DNA of 64,000 bases, from NCBI GenBank assembly GCA_030704615.1, contig CM060731.1:96018756-96082755 (forward strand), read 5' to 3'. Made by a program: the position numbers and the translations under genes. This DNA is from Takakia lepidozioides (Eukaryota > Streptophyta > Takakiopsida > Takakiales > Takakiaceae). The notes beneath the pieces are model-generated. The model was given only the letters and a program-made list of their open reading frames with translations, ran no database searches and was not told where the DNA came from. This document shows positions 1 through 11,033 of this stretch, piece after piece (the stretch's first letter is position 1; every line of letters starts with the position of its first letter).

Positions 1-386
1 TGCCGCCCTCCTAATCTACCCGCAAGCTGTTCTAACCACCTAACTAATAACTGTTCACCATTGAAGTAACACGTTCCCTCTGCAGACGTCGTTCCCTCAC
101 AGTCGTTCCCTGTTAATGATAACTGTTCCTGTTACTGTGACAGGTTGTGTCAAGCTGTGCCGAGATCGGGACTAGCTGTGTAAAGCTGGTGTGTGTCGGG
201 CTGTGTGAAGCTGTGTCGGGCTGTGATAGACTGTGACGGGCTGTGACTGGCTGTGTCGGGCTGTGTGACCCCCCTAAAGCCTGCTCCTGCCACCCCTAAG
301 GCTCCTGTTGGTCTCAGTCTGCGCAAAAATTAAGGGTACCCCACAGAACCCATAAAAGCGTCTAAGTCCCAAGCAGCCCTCTAACA
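1..386 (-). repeat. LTR, 5' part, reverse orientation (TGTTAGAGG family)
   Basis: On the minus strand this starts TGTTAGAGGGCTG at 386 and runs off the left edge. It shares a GGGTACCC-containing block and a run of short CACAGCC-type repeats (about 120-290) with plus-strand LTRs at 3,465 and 23,076. A purine-rich stretch on the minus strand just inside it (388-415) fits a polypurine tract, so 386 is probably the 5' edge of a 3' LTR. The far end is outside the window. Confidence 0.6.
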
Positions 387-399
387 ACCTCCATCCCAA

Positions 400-760
400 C
401 CCTCTGCCCTCCCTCGCTGCATCTGTTTATTGAAGGAAAAAAAGGGCAAGTGAGACATGGAATGGTGGGGAAGGGAGAGAGAGAAACAGCCTGCTCCCAG
501 CCCCCTCACCTCCAACCCAACCCTCATCCCTCACTATATACATCTGTTCATGGAAGGGAAAAAAAAAATAGGGGGAGCAGCAGGGTGGGGATGGGAGAGA
601 GCAAGAAAACAGTGAGCGTGGACAGCTGACCCAGAGCCCAACGCCCTGCCCTCCCTCTCTGCATCTCTTTATTGAAGGGAAAAAAAAGAAGAAGAGGGAG
701 AATGTACCCATACGACGTGGGTTGCCGTACTGAAGGTAGGTTCTGGCCATTGACCCCACG
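400..760. repeat. ~120-bp tandem repeat, C/T- and A-rich
   Basis: Three imperfect units are marked by CATCTGTTTATTGAAGG-like words near 421, 541 and 662, spaced 120-121 bp. Each is followed by an A-run and a purine-rich GGGGAAGGGAGAGAG stretch. A fourth related unit lies at about 2,150-2,310. Open frames through it are low-complexity and not credible genes. Confidence 0.6.
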
Positions 761-1064
761 CCCAGTTTGATGGCAAACCAAAGGGACAGAACCTACCTTT
801 GAGGGGGGCTAACATTCGAGTTGAAGACTTACCTTCATACATAGAATTGACCCAGGTTTTCCAGAGATTCTCTACAAAGCATCAATCTGTTGTGTGTGAT
901 TTGCCCAAAAACTAGCAGGGCTCAGAGGGCCTGGGGTTTTGGCTCAGCCTCGAAACTTTCAAAGTTTGTAAACAGTGGTACTGGCACAATTCCCTTAGTG
1001 GATTAAGAGAGAGAGTGTCTCTTTGGTGAGAGAACCCCGGAAGGTGTACCATAAAATGAATATT

Positions 1065-1330
1065 GTCTTCAAGTTGCCCTCACAACAGGCAATTGCACTC
1101 TCCCTTTCCTCTCTGTTTCTGTTTGCTGTTCAAAGGTAGGCTTCCTTCCCTGAGTTTAAATTTCAGTATACTGCCGTGAGAGGGTACAACCTGCAGGTCA
1201 TCAAATGCCAAACTCCCTCATGTCACAGACTGGAAAGAACTTGCGGAAAGTGCTTTGCCTAACTTCATTTTCATTAGACAACTTCATGGCAACAGACATG
1301 GCTTTGGACACTACAGCCTGTAAATGAAAA
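1065..1330. repeat. Duplicated ~265-bp block (copy 1)
   Basis: This block matches 2,300-2,575 in the same orientation. Both contain GGCAATT-CACTCTCCCTTTCC, GTTCAAAGGTAGGCTTCC, TGTCACAGACTGGAAA and ACAGACATGGCTTTGGACA words in the same order. On the minus strand the second copy has an open frame of about 75 codons, but no family is recognisable. It is probably part of the LINE-containing debris between the two LTRs. Confidence 0.6.
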
Positions 1331-1499
1331 TGATTACCAGTAGGGTCAAGACTTCCAGATCCACATCCACGTCCTTGAGATTCTCTTCTGCCAGGTCTTA
1401 GCGGGTTTGACAGGGCGGTTCTGTTTCCAAGATGGAGAGTCCATTAACTTATGATATCTGGTGTTGGACATATGTTGCAGCTGACCCCACCATGACGTT

Positions 1500-2090
1500 A
1501 TCCTCTAGCCCCCAAAGATAAAACTATGTCTTCGCACAATCAATCAACTCCTGGAAATTGGTGGGAGTCTCCCCTATACCTACGAAGACATCTGCAAACA
1601 TAAGGGCTGCTATGGTGCTACCACCCACCCTTAACCCAAATCCCTGACTTTTGACATCCTACAGAAGTTCATTCATGACAACATTGAAGAGCAAAGGGTG
1701 GAGAGTGCAGCCTTGAGCTACACCTTGGTCTATGTGAAAGAAGTTGGACTTCTGTCCATTAACAGTGACACAACTTTTGGTTGTGAGCGTGTGAGCATAC
1801 AAGTTGTGGGAACTCTCCACATCTTCCTTGATCCGACAAGACCAGAGGCGGAAGCCATAGGCCATGTCTCCAGACTATGTCATAAGCCTCTTTGTCACCC
1901 AAGAAAAAACATATGTGGGTTTCCCTTGTTTTTCCCTTACCAGCATAATCTGGCTTAGAGTGAATATATGATACACACAGCCCCTGTTTCGGCAACATCC
2001 AGCTTGGCCTTCGTGGAGACAACCTCTACATTCCAGATCAACCTGGAGACGAGTACTTAATAACTTTGGAAAATGTCTTGCCAACAACAT
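1500..2090 (-). pseudogene. Non-LTR (LINE-type) reverse transcriptase fragment, broken
   Basis: Minus-strand translation in three frames gives the ordered motifs of a LINE reverse transcriptase. A 'DKEAYDIVWRHGLW' block (about 1,840-1,935) matches the usual D-x-x-x-A-F-D-x-V-x-R-x-x-L region. 'HIDQGVAQGCTLHPLLFN' (about 1,680-1,740) matches the G-V-x-Q-G-C-x-L-S-P-x-L-F-N block. 'ALMFADVFVGIGET' (about 1,560-1,600) is the catalytic FADD motif with the second aspartate changed to valine. Frame changes separate the blocks, so this is a dead fragment. No endonuclease domain is visible nearby. The motif order supports the family call; the subfamily cannot be fixed. Confidence 0.72.
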
Positions 2091-2299
2091 TGGGGAGCGT
2101 GACCCCTCACTGTTAGACCTAGAAGGAAGCCAAGAAAAAGGAATGAGAGATGGAGTGGTGGGGAAGGGAGAGAGAGCAGCACCCTGCTCCTAGCCCCCTC
2201 ACCTCAATCCCAACACTCACCCCTCCCTATCTACATCGGTTCATGGAAGGGAAAAAAAAAAAATGGGAGAAAGGGTGGGTGGGGAAGGGAGAGAGCTGA

Positions 2300-2575
2300 A
2301 AAAACAGCGAGCCCACACAATGGGCAATTCCACTCTCCCTTTCCTCTCTACTTCTGTTTATTGTTCAAAGGTAGGCTTCCTGCCCTGAGTTTTAATTTTA
2401 GTCTGGTGCCGAGAGTGGGGGGACCCTTCAGGTTATCCATGATATCCTCCCCCATGTCACAGACTGGAAACAGGTTCAAGGAAGTTTGCTGCCTAACTTC
2501 ATTTGCATCAGACAATTTTCTGGTAACAGACATGGCTTTGGACACTACAGTCTCTAAGTCAGATTTATCCAGCAA
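2300..2575. repeat. Duplicated ~265-bp block (copy 2)
   Basis: Second copy of the block at 1,065-1,330, diverged by scattered substitutions and small indels. It is preceded by the fourth unit of the 120-bp purine/A-rich repeat, so a longer segment (repeat plus block) seems to have been duplicated around the LINE fragment. Confidence 0.55.
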
Positions 2576-3464
2576 GGTCGAGACTTGCGGGTCTAGATTC
2601 GGATCCTTGAGACACTCTTATACTAGAATAGCGTCATTGTCAATGTACATTATTTACAATATCCCAACTGGTGGAAGACTGTCACCCAACTAGTAAGAAG
2701 GGGTAGCGGATTCTACTCTCATCCCAAATCTCCCCAGATGGACATTCCGTTGCCCTGCATCTGTTTGAGGGCGTTGTGCTCGCTAGCAGATCTCCTCCTC
2801 AGAAATACTCATATACCTCCGGAGACCCTCCTGGCCTGTTGTGTTGTGGTATGTCCATCCTTCTTCTTGTCGGATGTTGACTTCATACGACGCTTGGCCT
2901 TGACTGGAACAAATAAACCAATCCATGAGACAAATCAGTATACTTTCCAGATTCATGGTGCGTAGCAGGGACGGGAGACTTCCCGTGCTTACTGACCCAT
3001 TCTAACCTTCTAACCTATACTCCAAGACACATCGGTTGACATAAAAAGAAGAAGTTTGAAAGCAAAGAGGTGGGAACATACCTAAAAAACACACAAGATC
3101 AGTAATCCCTAGGGGATTTGCATATCTCGCTAGCCAAACCCAATCAGGGTGAGAGCTATCGACAGGCATCTAAACTTTTGCACACTTCCAGTAATTCTCC
3201 TCCATGTACTCTTGAACTGTCGGAGATGACATCATGCCAGAAAGGAATGGCCATAAAGCCTCAAAGAATCTCGTCCCTCCTTGACGATCGGCGTTAGAGT
3301 GCCATCAAGGATTCTCGGGTAAAAACCAGTGTTCAAAGGGTTCCTCAGGGCTTCATCAATCAAAAGCGTTTGGCCTTTTAGGCCGTAGGGCTTACAACTT
3401 CTCCCGAAGTGTTCCCAAAAACAAACAATGTCTTTAATGTAGAACGGTTGTATTGAGACAATGT
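2576..3464. other. No recognisable gene
   Basis: Short open frames on both strands, none with a recognisable domain. No polypurine tract precedes the LTR at 3,465 on the plus strand. I see nothing else to annotate here. Confidence 0.5.
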
Positions 3465-3804
3465 TGTTAGAGGGCTGTCTGGGACTTAGACAGTTTTACG
3501 GGTTCTGTGGGGTACCCTTAATTTTGCGCAGACCTACGGGTGGTAGAGTCAGACCAACACAGACCTTAGGGGTGGCAGACAGGCTCACACAGTCAGTCAC
3601 AGGCTTACACAGCCTATCACAGCCTGATACAGTCAGACACAGCCTAACATAGCGTGACACAGCATGACACAGTCAGTCACAGCCGTCACGACGTTCACAG
3701 GGAACGGTTATCATTGGCAGGGAACAACATCTGCAGAGGGAACGTGCGATTAGGCGGTTAGAACAGCTTGCAAATAGAATAGGCCGAGTAGCGACATGGA
3801 GAGG
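3465..3804 (+). repeat. LTR, 5' part, forward orientation (TGTTAGAGG family)
   Basis: It begins TGTTAGAGGGCTG and contains the GGGTACCC block and a CACAGCC/CACAGTC short-repeat run (about 3,590-3,690). The GGAACG-rich stretch and TTAGAACAGCTTGC that follow have counterparts in the reverse LTR at 1-386. It is cut at 3,805 by the terminus of ParB-methylase transposon copy 1. With the LTR at 1-386 it forms a head-to-head pair around 387-3,464. Confidence 0.6.
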
Positions 3805-4026
3805 GGGCTGCTATTTCATGAGCGGCATGAGCATGAGCGGAAAAAAAAAAAAGCATGAGCAGACCATTGTGAGTCCACGGAAATAGGGTTAGGAGGCACG
3901 GAAATAGGGTCATGTGAAGTTGGAATGTGGCACCAGTGGACTTGAAATGCAACATTTTTTGCAAATTTGTGTGGCAAGCCACGTCTATACAAGTGTGGTT
4001 CTAACTGTCATAGCCGGAATGGGGCA

Positions 4027-4490
4027 CTACTCTCCTACACCCTCCGAGGAACTTGCCCCACCTTCTTCCTCATCCCCCTCATCCCCCTCATCCTTCGAGC
4101 TCTGTGATGCATCAGTTCCACTATGCCTCTCAAAAATCCCGTCCTCTCCTTGGGGGACTGTCCACCTCACCTCCTGGGAATCTTCTGCGTCTTCTCCCCC
4201 ACTTTCCTCAGCAGAATCCAAGACAAATCTACGAGCCCGACGGGCTCTAATAGCTGGCTGCCTCCTCCCTCATCTTCATTTTCTTGAGGCTTGCTCTCGT
4301 CTAAAATCTGCTGTACACGACTACGTTCGGAACACCTCCTAATGGACACCGAAGCAAGCCGGGCAGCATAAGTAGGAAAGGATGTACTCCCTTTCTGGAC
4401 TAGGCATGAAATCCCCCCTGGCAAAAAAAGGCACGTTCCTCCTGCCCATGAACTCCGGTGTAGACGGCCCTCCGGCAGTACTGGCATCCT
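4027..4490 (-). pseudogene. Acidic C-terminal exon of ParB-methylase gene, copy 1
   Basis: Minus-strand reading matches the last exon of the other copies. The order is an 'MPSTA..STPEFMGRRNVPFFARGDF' start, a basic 'RRCSERSRVQQILDE' stretch, then a Ser/Glu/Asp-rich tail ending 'SSSEGVGE' before the stop. It is split over at least two frames, so it is no longer translatable as one exon. The function of the tail is unknown. Confidence 0.7.
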
Positions 4491-6534
4491 ACAGTAAGAA
4501 CAAATCCACTTGAAGAATGTCAATACCAGCACAACCAGAAAGGGTTTTCAATGAAATAAGAGAGCGGAGGGAGGGTGCCTCACGAAATCTGGAGGCAACT
4601 TTACAATGCCACCACTCACTCGTAAAACCGGGGGCTCCTCGGCCTCGATCCCAAACTTCCTCCCCCTTGTCCTTCTTGGATTTTTCCTCATCCTCCGAGG
4701 ATGCCTCTTCCTCTTTCGGCAGACGTTTCAGCCGCTTGCAAGTTCCGAGTTTGGAGGGCAGTATCTGGCTCGAAGGCGAAACAATGCCTATCGGACAACG
4801 TCCCTGCCCACATTGAAGCACCTGAGGAACAAAGCGGGCGGGTTGTTGGTGTAATAGCTTGCGGCATGCAATTGCAGTCGGGCCAGGGGACAAACTGAGC
4901 ACGTGTGAAGGCTTACCGTGCCGCACATGTGAGGTCCAGAATCCGCCCTTGGACATTTCCGAGCACGTCCCATGAGGGTTGGATGGAAAGCAGGGATAAG
5001 GGTCAGGCTTGGATGCCCAGTGTTTTGCCGTTTTGTGTTTTCCTCGAGTGTTTTTGTGTTTGTTTTGTTTTGGAGGTGGGTTTTTTGGTCTGTTGTGTAC
5101 CGCCACGGTTTGCCTGTCGTGTCTTCGGCATACTGGGGAAGTGGGGCACATGTTGTAGTGAGGACATCGTAGGTAAGGGTCCACAGCCGGCACGTGCGGA
5201 ATTTGAAACGTAGACCCTCTTCACCAAGCAATTATGCCTCAAACACCAATGCCTGCACATCCAACAAGAGGATCAACTCAGGGTCTACCTTAACATTACC
5301 ACCACCAATATGAAGTGAATGCAAAGATTGATAACTTACACTTTGGGCCTCTGTTCGCAACCCCTGCGTACTGATGCAGCAAGAACCATTTTCTAGGAGG
5401 ACCGGGGTGACAATTTTCGGTGTCCACCTTGCCACCGCATTCTCTGTGTCTTCCTCCATGGCAATGACAACACACACATCCAAGTCATCAAGAAGCATAC
5501 CAGCCAGCCCAAACCGGCTTTCCAGTAGTCCTCAAAAAACCTGTTCCGGGGGCACACATCCAGGCCCCTCCAGGCAGCTCCCCATCTGGGAATGTCTAGA
5601 GGAGAATCATGTCGCAAGCTCTCTCCACCTCAACCCCCCCACCGAGTGCTCTTGCAATTCGTGTGACTCAAAGTCCGTGAAGAATTCCATCATGGCTTCA
5701 AAAAAACCAGGGGTGTCTTTAGGCTCTGTACCGCCAGCCCTCTTCTTGGCTTTCCCCTTCTGCTCCGCCAGAGAGACTTGCCTTGTTGTGTGCCACCTTC
5801 TTCGCCTTGGCAGCGAGAGCGTCAAGAAGCTCTCATTGACGCATTGGATGATGTGAGGTTATAGCTTTGGCCTTGGCCTATGCGTAACGTCCCCGCCGAA
5901 TACCGGCGTGTAGGCTCGCCCCCTAAAATGCCAAACTTCCTTGCAAGAAGCCAGTCCCACTCCGAACTGACTTGGGAACCCGGACAGACCGGTGACTGGG
6001 TAAGGGCAAAAGCAGTCGAAGGACTTGAACGAAGTCGTCGTCCGAGTGGTTTTTTTCCACTCTTGGGTCCCCCTCCTGCGCCTCCTCCGATGCCCCGATG
6101 GTTTTCTTCTTTTTGGGTGGTACTGCAGTCACCTGTTCCTTGTCCTTTCCTTTGACCTTTACTCTTCTCATGCAATTTCTCCTGAATTCCTGCCTGAGCA
6201 AGCTCTGCCGCTTTCCTGGAGTCGCAAGCGATTTTGCCTCTTTTGCACCCAATGGAGGCAGCGGAGCCCCGGTTTCGTCGGAATTCAGCATCCAGCGTCA
6301 ATTGAAACTCGGAGGCGGTCGAGCGAGCCGGGCGGAAGGTCCACATACCAAGGGCAATCACGCAAATGTTCCAGATGCCACTCCTTCACAATATCGTCAG
6401 TGTACATGGAGCAGCCCCAGGGTTCCTCCATGCCGAGGAGGAAGAAGGGTGGCTCGAAAGACAGATGACCTTTCTCCAAAGGGGAGAACTTACAGTACCT
6501 GCATTCATGAAAAACACAATGAGGTCCGAAAATG

Positions 6535-7560
6535 GCTAAGTCCCTGAACGGGCAATAGGGCCTACAACTGGAAAAATGGCGCCGAATTTCCACTTCAGGG
6601 CCAGCCAGTCTAGGGACTTAGCCCGAAAAAATGGCTAAGTCCCTGAACGGCAATAGGGCCTGGAACTGGAAACTGGCCGCCGAATTTCCAGTTCAGGGAA
6701 ACCCAGTGTCTAGGGACTTAGCCCGAAAAATGGCTAAGTCCCGGACGGCAATAGGGCCTAGAACTGGAAAACGGCGCCGAATTTCCAGTTCAGGGCCAGC
6801 CACCCTAGGGACTTAGCACGAGAAACGGCTAAGTCCCTGGACGGCAATAGGGCCTAGAACTGGAAAACGGCGCCGAATATTTCAGTTCCGGGCCAGCCAC
6901 CCGAGGGACTTAGACCGAAAATGGCTAAGTCCCTGGACGGCAATAGGGCCTGGAACTGGAAAAATGGCGCCGAATTTCCAGTTCCGGGCCAGCACCCTAG
7001 GGACTTAGCACGAAAATGGCTAAGTCCCTGGGCGGACGACAATAGGGCCTAGAACTGGAAAAATGGCGCCGAATTTCCAGTCCGGGCCAGCCACCCTAGG
7101 GACTTAGCCCGAAAATGGCTAAGTCCCTGGACGGCAATAGGGCCTAGAACTGGAAAACGGCGACGAATTTCCAGTTCCGGGCCAGCCACCCTAGGGACTT
7201 AGCACGAAAATGGCTTAAGTCCCTGGACGACAATAGGGCCTAGAACTGGAAAAATGGCGCCGAATTCCAGTTCCGGGCCAGCCACCCTAGGGACTTAGCC
7301 CGAAAATGGCTAAGTCCCTGGACGGCAATAGGGCCTAGAACTGGAAAACGGCGCCGAATTTCCCAGTTCGGGCCAGCCACCCGAGGGACTTAGACCGAAA
7401 AATGGCTAAGTCCCTGGACGGCAATAGGGCCTGGAGAACTGGAAAATGGCGCCGAATTTCCAGTTCCGGGCCAGCCAGTCTAGGGACTTAGCCATTTTCG
7501 GGAGCCCTGATTGGAAATTCGGCGCCATTTTCCCTAACACCATTGAGGCCTCTAACATCC
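6535..7560. repeat. ~95-bp hairpin array (intron of ParB-methylase copy 1)
   Basis: About 10-11 units, each with a GGCGCCGAATTTCCAG half-palindrome, a GGCAATAGGGCCTAGAACTGG segment and a self-complementary GGGACTTAGCC...GGCTAAGTCCC pair. It lies between the RLLYR exon and the 'RYCKFS' exon of the methylase gene, so it is intronic. The same array occurs in copies 2 and 3 with different unit counts. Confidence 0.85.
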
Positions 7561-8879
7561 TGAAATGCCAGGACTTGAAAAGAAAGGCAGGCGCGTATGT
7601 ACCTGTACAGAAGAAGGCGCATTGCTGCTTTGTCCGTGTTCGGCTGGTCGGTGAACTCGTGGCTCCGGCGAGCATCTGCTATCTCCCGAAAAAAAAAATA
7701 GGTGGTTTGTAGAGCGAAAGAAAGTACCTCGTCACATAGTCACGTAGGCTCTCTGCTGCAGGAGATATCTCCATCTTGACTGATGTGCTTGTGTGTCCTA
7801 GCTCCAGCTGCTTGCGCATTCGGCGTCACCTGTGGAGATTGTCCATCAGATCGCTTTCCTCAAAAAATACAATGAATCCACCCCCTACTAGAGTAGAAAG
7901 CCCAAACGAAGCGTGGGGAAGTACCTGAAACCACCATGTCATGCGGTTCATCCACATGTCGAATGTGGGGTCAGAGAGTTTGTCCGGTTTGGGGAAGCTC
8001 CACATGTCCCGGTACTTGGGAACATTCCAGATTTGGAGCCACCGGTCTGTCCAACCACCCAACATATTCGTAAGCGCCAAACACCACAAAAAGGAGTGTT
8101 GCCACCACAATTTTGTTAAGAATGTATCACCTTTTCTGTTGCATCCACACAGGATTGTGGCTAGACGAGATGGAGCGTCCCAATGTCATCGTGGGCTTCA
8201 GAGAGCGAGGAGAGTAGTGCTTCCCCACCTCCACCAGAAAGGCGCACAAGGGCGGCATCAGCTATGGCCACTACTTTACCATCCGCGACTTGTACGTTAT
8301 GCGGGCCCTCACCTACCCTACGCCAGCTTTGACATACGATTCGAGTTCCGGGAGGGTTGGAGTCTTCTCCTCTGGACTCCATGTTAGAACCTCCGCGCCT
8401 GTGCAAAATCCTGCTGTATTTTCGTTCTATCACAGAATGCGCACAGAAGATTAGAGATCCTGCTCAACACAATTTCTTCTATTGGGAGGAGGGAGGAGAG
8501 ACAGATTAGCTCAACAAAAAATGTCAGGAGCTTTACCCGAAAATATGTAGTCCACCATGGCGTCGACGCCTCAGCCTACACGTTCTGTCTGCTTTGCATC
8601 CGACTTGCCGCAGGAGGTCGGGCACTGAGGGAATTGGCACAACTCTTGACACCCCTTGCTTCCCGACATCCTTCACTCGAAGAAGAGCTATGGGACAACG
8701 TTGGTGGCAATGAATGAAGGCATTCTCAGTCACCCTGCAGTGCCACTGCACATTTCCATAAACAATTGAAATGGAATTTTTCATGCATATATTTGTGAGG
8801 ATTCGCAATGAACGGACTTCCAAATTCAAAGTCCAAAAGCGAGAGGGGTGGTAGCTTACGAGTGTGAATGTCGGCCATT

Positions 8880-9068
8880 GAAGTTTGAGAAGAAGAATGC
8901 AATATTGGGCCACCGCAACCTTCAGCACAACACAATCCACGGCGAAATGCCAATCGAGGTCGTTGGGGTGGGCTTTGGGCAATGTGCTCCATCCATGCCA
9001 GGAGGCGATTGAGGACGTACAGTTCCCACACGGTAGAACATCTTACCGGACAAGTGCTGGAAAAGAGG
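8880..9068 (-). pseudogene. ParB-like exon end, copy 1
   Basis: Minus-strand reading gives '..NRLLAWMEHIAQ' followed by the 'DLDWHFAVDCVVLKVA' block that follows the ParB core in the other copies. The codons before it differ: where copy 3 has VWDGNHRLLAW, this copy reads VWELYVLNRLLAW. The conserved D-G-N-H-R signature is therefore absent. The exon continues into the gap. Confidence 0.7.
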
Positions 9069-9568
9069 NNNNNNNNNNNNNNNNNNNNNNNNNNNNNNNN
9101 NNNNNNNNNNNNNNNNNNNNNNNNNNNNNNNNNNNNNNNNNNNNNNNNNNNNNNNNNNNNNNNNNNNNNNNNNNNNNNNNNNNNNNNNNNNNNNNNNNNN
9201 NNNNNNNNNNNNNNNNNNNNNNNNNNNNNNNNNNNNNNNNNNNNNNNNNNNNNNNNNNNNNNNNNNNNNNNNNNNNNNNNNNNNNNNNNNNNNNNNNNNN
9301 NNNNNNNNNNNNNNNNNNNNNNNNNNNNNNNNNNNNNNNNNNNNNNNNNNNNNNNNNNNNNNNNNNNNNNNNNNNNNNNNNNNNNNNNNNNNNNNNNNNN
9401 NNNNNNNNNNNNNNNNNNNNNNNNNNNNNNNNNNNNNNNNNNNNNNNNNNNNNNNNNNNNNNNNNNNNNNNNNNNNNNNNNNNNNNNNNNNNNNNNNNNN
9501 NNNNNNNNNNNNNNNNNNNNNNNNNNNNNNNNNNNNNNNNNNNNNNNNNNNNNNNNNNNNNNNNNNNN
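9069..9568. other. Assembly gap (500 N)
   Basis: Exactly 500 undetermined bases, which looks like a placeholder length. The 5' part of ParB-methylase copy 1 and its junction with the LTR fragment at 9,569 are hidden here. Confidence 0.99.
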
Positions 9569-9707
9569 AAACACCCCATGATACACTAGCTGTAGGTTCA
9601 TGACTGATTGTTCTGAGCGGGCTGAGTGCTTAGAGATTTCCAACTCTTCTATCTTGGAGTTTCCGCCTCGGATAGTGAAGGGATGGGTGAGCAAAAGCCG
9701 CGTGACA
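9569..9707 (+). repeat. 3' end of an LTR (same family as 23,076-24,050)
   Basis: Nearly identical to 23,912-24,050, including ATGATACACTAGCTGTAGG, TTTCCAACTCTTC and GGATGGGTGAG words, and it ends with the same GACA-type border. It adjoins a minus-strand methylase exon fragment at 9,708. The rest of the LTR is in or beyond the gap. Confidence 0.7.
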
Positions 9708-9870
9708 CCTGTCTTTGTGTCCTTCGGCATACTGGAGTGGGGCACATAGTTGTAGAGGACATCGTAGGTAACAGGGTCCACAGCGGCATCAACAAGACGA
9801 CCGTCATTGCGGAATCTGAACGTAGACCCTCTCTTCACAAAGCAATATGCCTCAAACACCAATGTCTGCA
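9708..9870 (-). pseudogene. Isolated ParB-methylase exon fragment
   Basis: Minus-strand translation reads 'TLVFEAYCFVKRGSTFRFR' and 'VDPVTYDVLYNYVPHSSMPKDTKTG', the exon that precedes motif I in the full gene (46,289-46,557 in copy 3). It stops abruptly at the exon start on one side and at the LTR border on the other. It belongs to the same gene family, in the same orientation as copy 1. It may be a displaced piece of copy 1 or a separate fragment. Confidence 0.75.
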
Positions 9871-9930
9871 AAATGAGATGAGAGCTCCTGTGAATGAGGG
9901 CCCAGTGGTGGCAGCTCACATGGTCAGGCC

Positions 9931-10364
9931 ATGTGTTGTACCAGAAGTAAGTACAATGATAGTAACCAGAAGCAAAGCCAAACTAATACTCCAGTAGTTG
10001 AGGAAGAGGATGATAATGAAGGTGGCAGTGATATGCCTGAAGATGATGAGGCTTGGAGAGATGAGAAGGAACTGCACAAGGAAGTGGCAGATACCATAAG
10101 GGAAATGCAGAAGAGTACTAATATTCCTGTGGCAGATTCCTCTGATTCTGATGGAGAAGAAGAAGTGAGTGAGGATGAAAGGAAGAAAGAAGATGCAGAC
10201 ATGCAAAATAATAAAGGGACTTTGGCTGAAGTAATATGCTAGACCAAAACAGAGATTACCATTGGACAGCTATTGGCTGTGGCACCTTATTGTAGACACA
10301 GGCTGTATCAAAAGCAATCAATCGAATTGCCCAGGAGACAGGAAACACAGACCTGAACAGCAAT
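9931..10364 (+). pseudogene. Gypsy gag-protease linker region
   Basis: An acidic 104-codon frame (9,931-10,242) is followed after a stop by 'ITIGQLLAVAPYCRHRL'. That segment resembles the stretch upstream of the aspartic protease in many plant gypsy polyproteins. It leads directly into the protease frame at 10,365, so I take it as the 5' remnant of the same element. No CCHC zinc knuckle or capsid region is visible upstream. Confidence 0.5.
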
Positions 10365-11033
10365 GTGACCAGTTATAATGTGAAGCCGGAAGGGCGAGAA
10401 ACAGTCATGGACTTTGATGATTCTATGCCAGTAATCCAATTGAGAATTGGAAGCACAGAACTAACTGATGTACTGATAGATGGAGGCTCAGGAGTAAATA
10501 TCATGACAGACCAATTAAGCAAGAAGCTTGGCCTAAGTAACATGAAACCAGCCCCATTTACAGTAACAATGGCAGATCAAAGAAGTGTACAGCCATTGGG
10601 ATTAATAAGAGGAGTTAAGATACAGATACAGAAGATGATCTTTATGATCACAGTAACTGTGTTGAAGATGGATGAAGTCATGGAGGCTTACTCCTTATTA
10701 TTGGGACGTCCGTGGCTGAAACAGGCCAGGGTATTCCATGACTGGAATTCTCAGTTACTAACCGTGCATAATGGGATACACGAGATACAAATTACCACAA
10801 AGAAATCTAGTAGATTACCTGCTACGAGAAGACCTCGAGGGGTCAGAGAGTATGACTGGAGAGGAGGACTGGATGAGGAGCAGGAAGCTACCCTATTTGC
10901 TGCACACCCAGAGTGGGAGCAGGTTGCAGAGATGCGGCTGGAAGGCCTAAGTTGTTTAAGGGGTATCTGCTGTGGTGTAGTGTCAACAACACCGATTGAA
11001 GAGGAAACAGCAGTTACCATCACATTTCTATGA
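10365..11033 (+). pseudogene. Ty3/gypsy aspartic protease domain
   Basis: A 222-codon open frame with the retropepsin active-site triad as 'VLIDGGSGVNIM' (residues about 36-47, D-G-G) and the flap/C-terminal motif 'YSLLLGRPWL' (about 110). This protease would cleave the Gag-Pol polyprotein of an LTR retrotransposon. The domain itself is open, but downstream pol domains are in other frames, so the element is a decayed copy. Its neighbours follow the order protease, reverse transcriptase, RNase H, integrase expected for Ty3/gypsy. Confidence 0.82.

Larger units (their letters stand above)
3805..9068 (-). mobile_element. ParB-methylase transposon, partial copy 1
   Basis: It runs from the transposon terminus GGGCTGCTATTTCATGAGC (3,805) leftward through the gene to an assembly gap. 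Every block of the intact-order copy at 40,996-47,429 is present in reverse: acidic last exon (about 4,027-4,490), motif-I exons (4,600-5,330), motif-IV exon (about 5,350-5,800), basic linker exon (5,820-6,500), hairpin-array intron (6,535-7,560), upstream exons (7,620-8,730) and the end of the ParB exon (8,880-9,068). Many frameshifts and stops show it is a pseudogene. In the motif-IV region a stop precedes the DIPD equivalent. In the ParB core the DGNHR codons are replaced by unrelated sequence at about 9,015-9,035. Confidence 0.85.

Noticed and set aside
427-781. Phe/Leu/Ser/Pro-rich minus-strand open frames
   Set aside because: They lie in the C/T-rich 120-bp tandem repeat and have no recognisable protein features.
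4489-5260. Several overlapping plus-strand frames of 80-100 codons
   Set aside because: Antisense shadows of the minus-strand methylase exons of copy 1.
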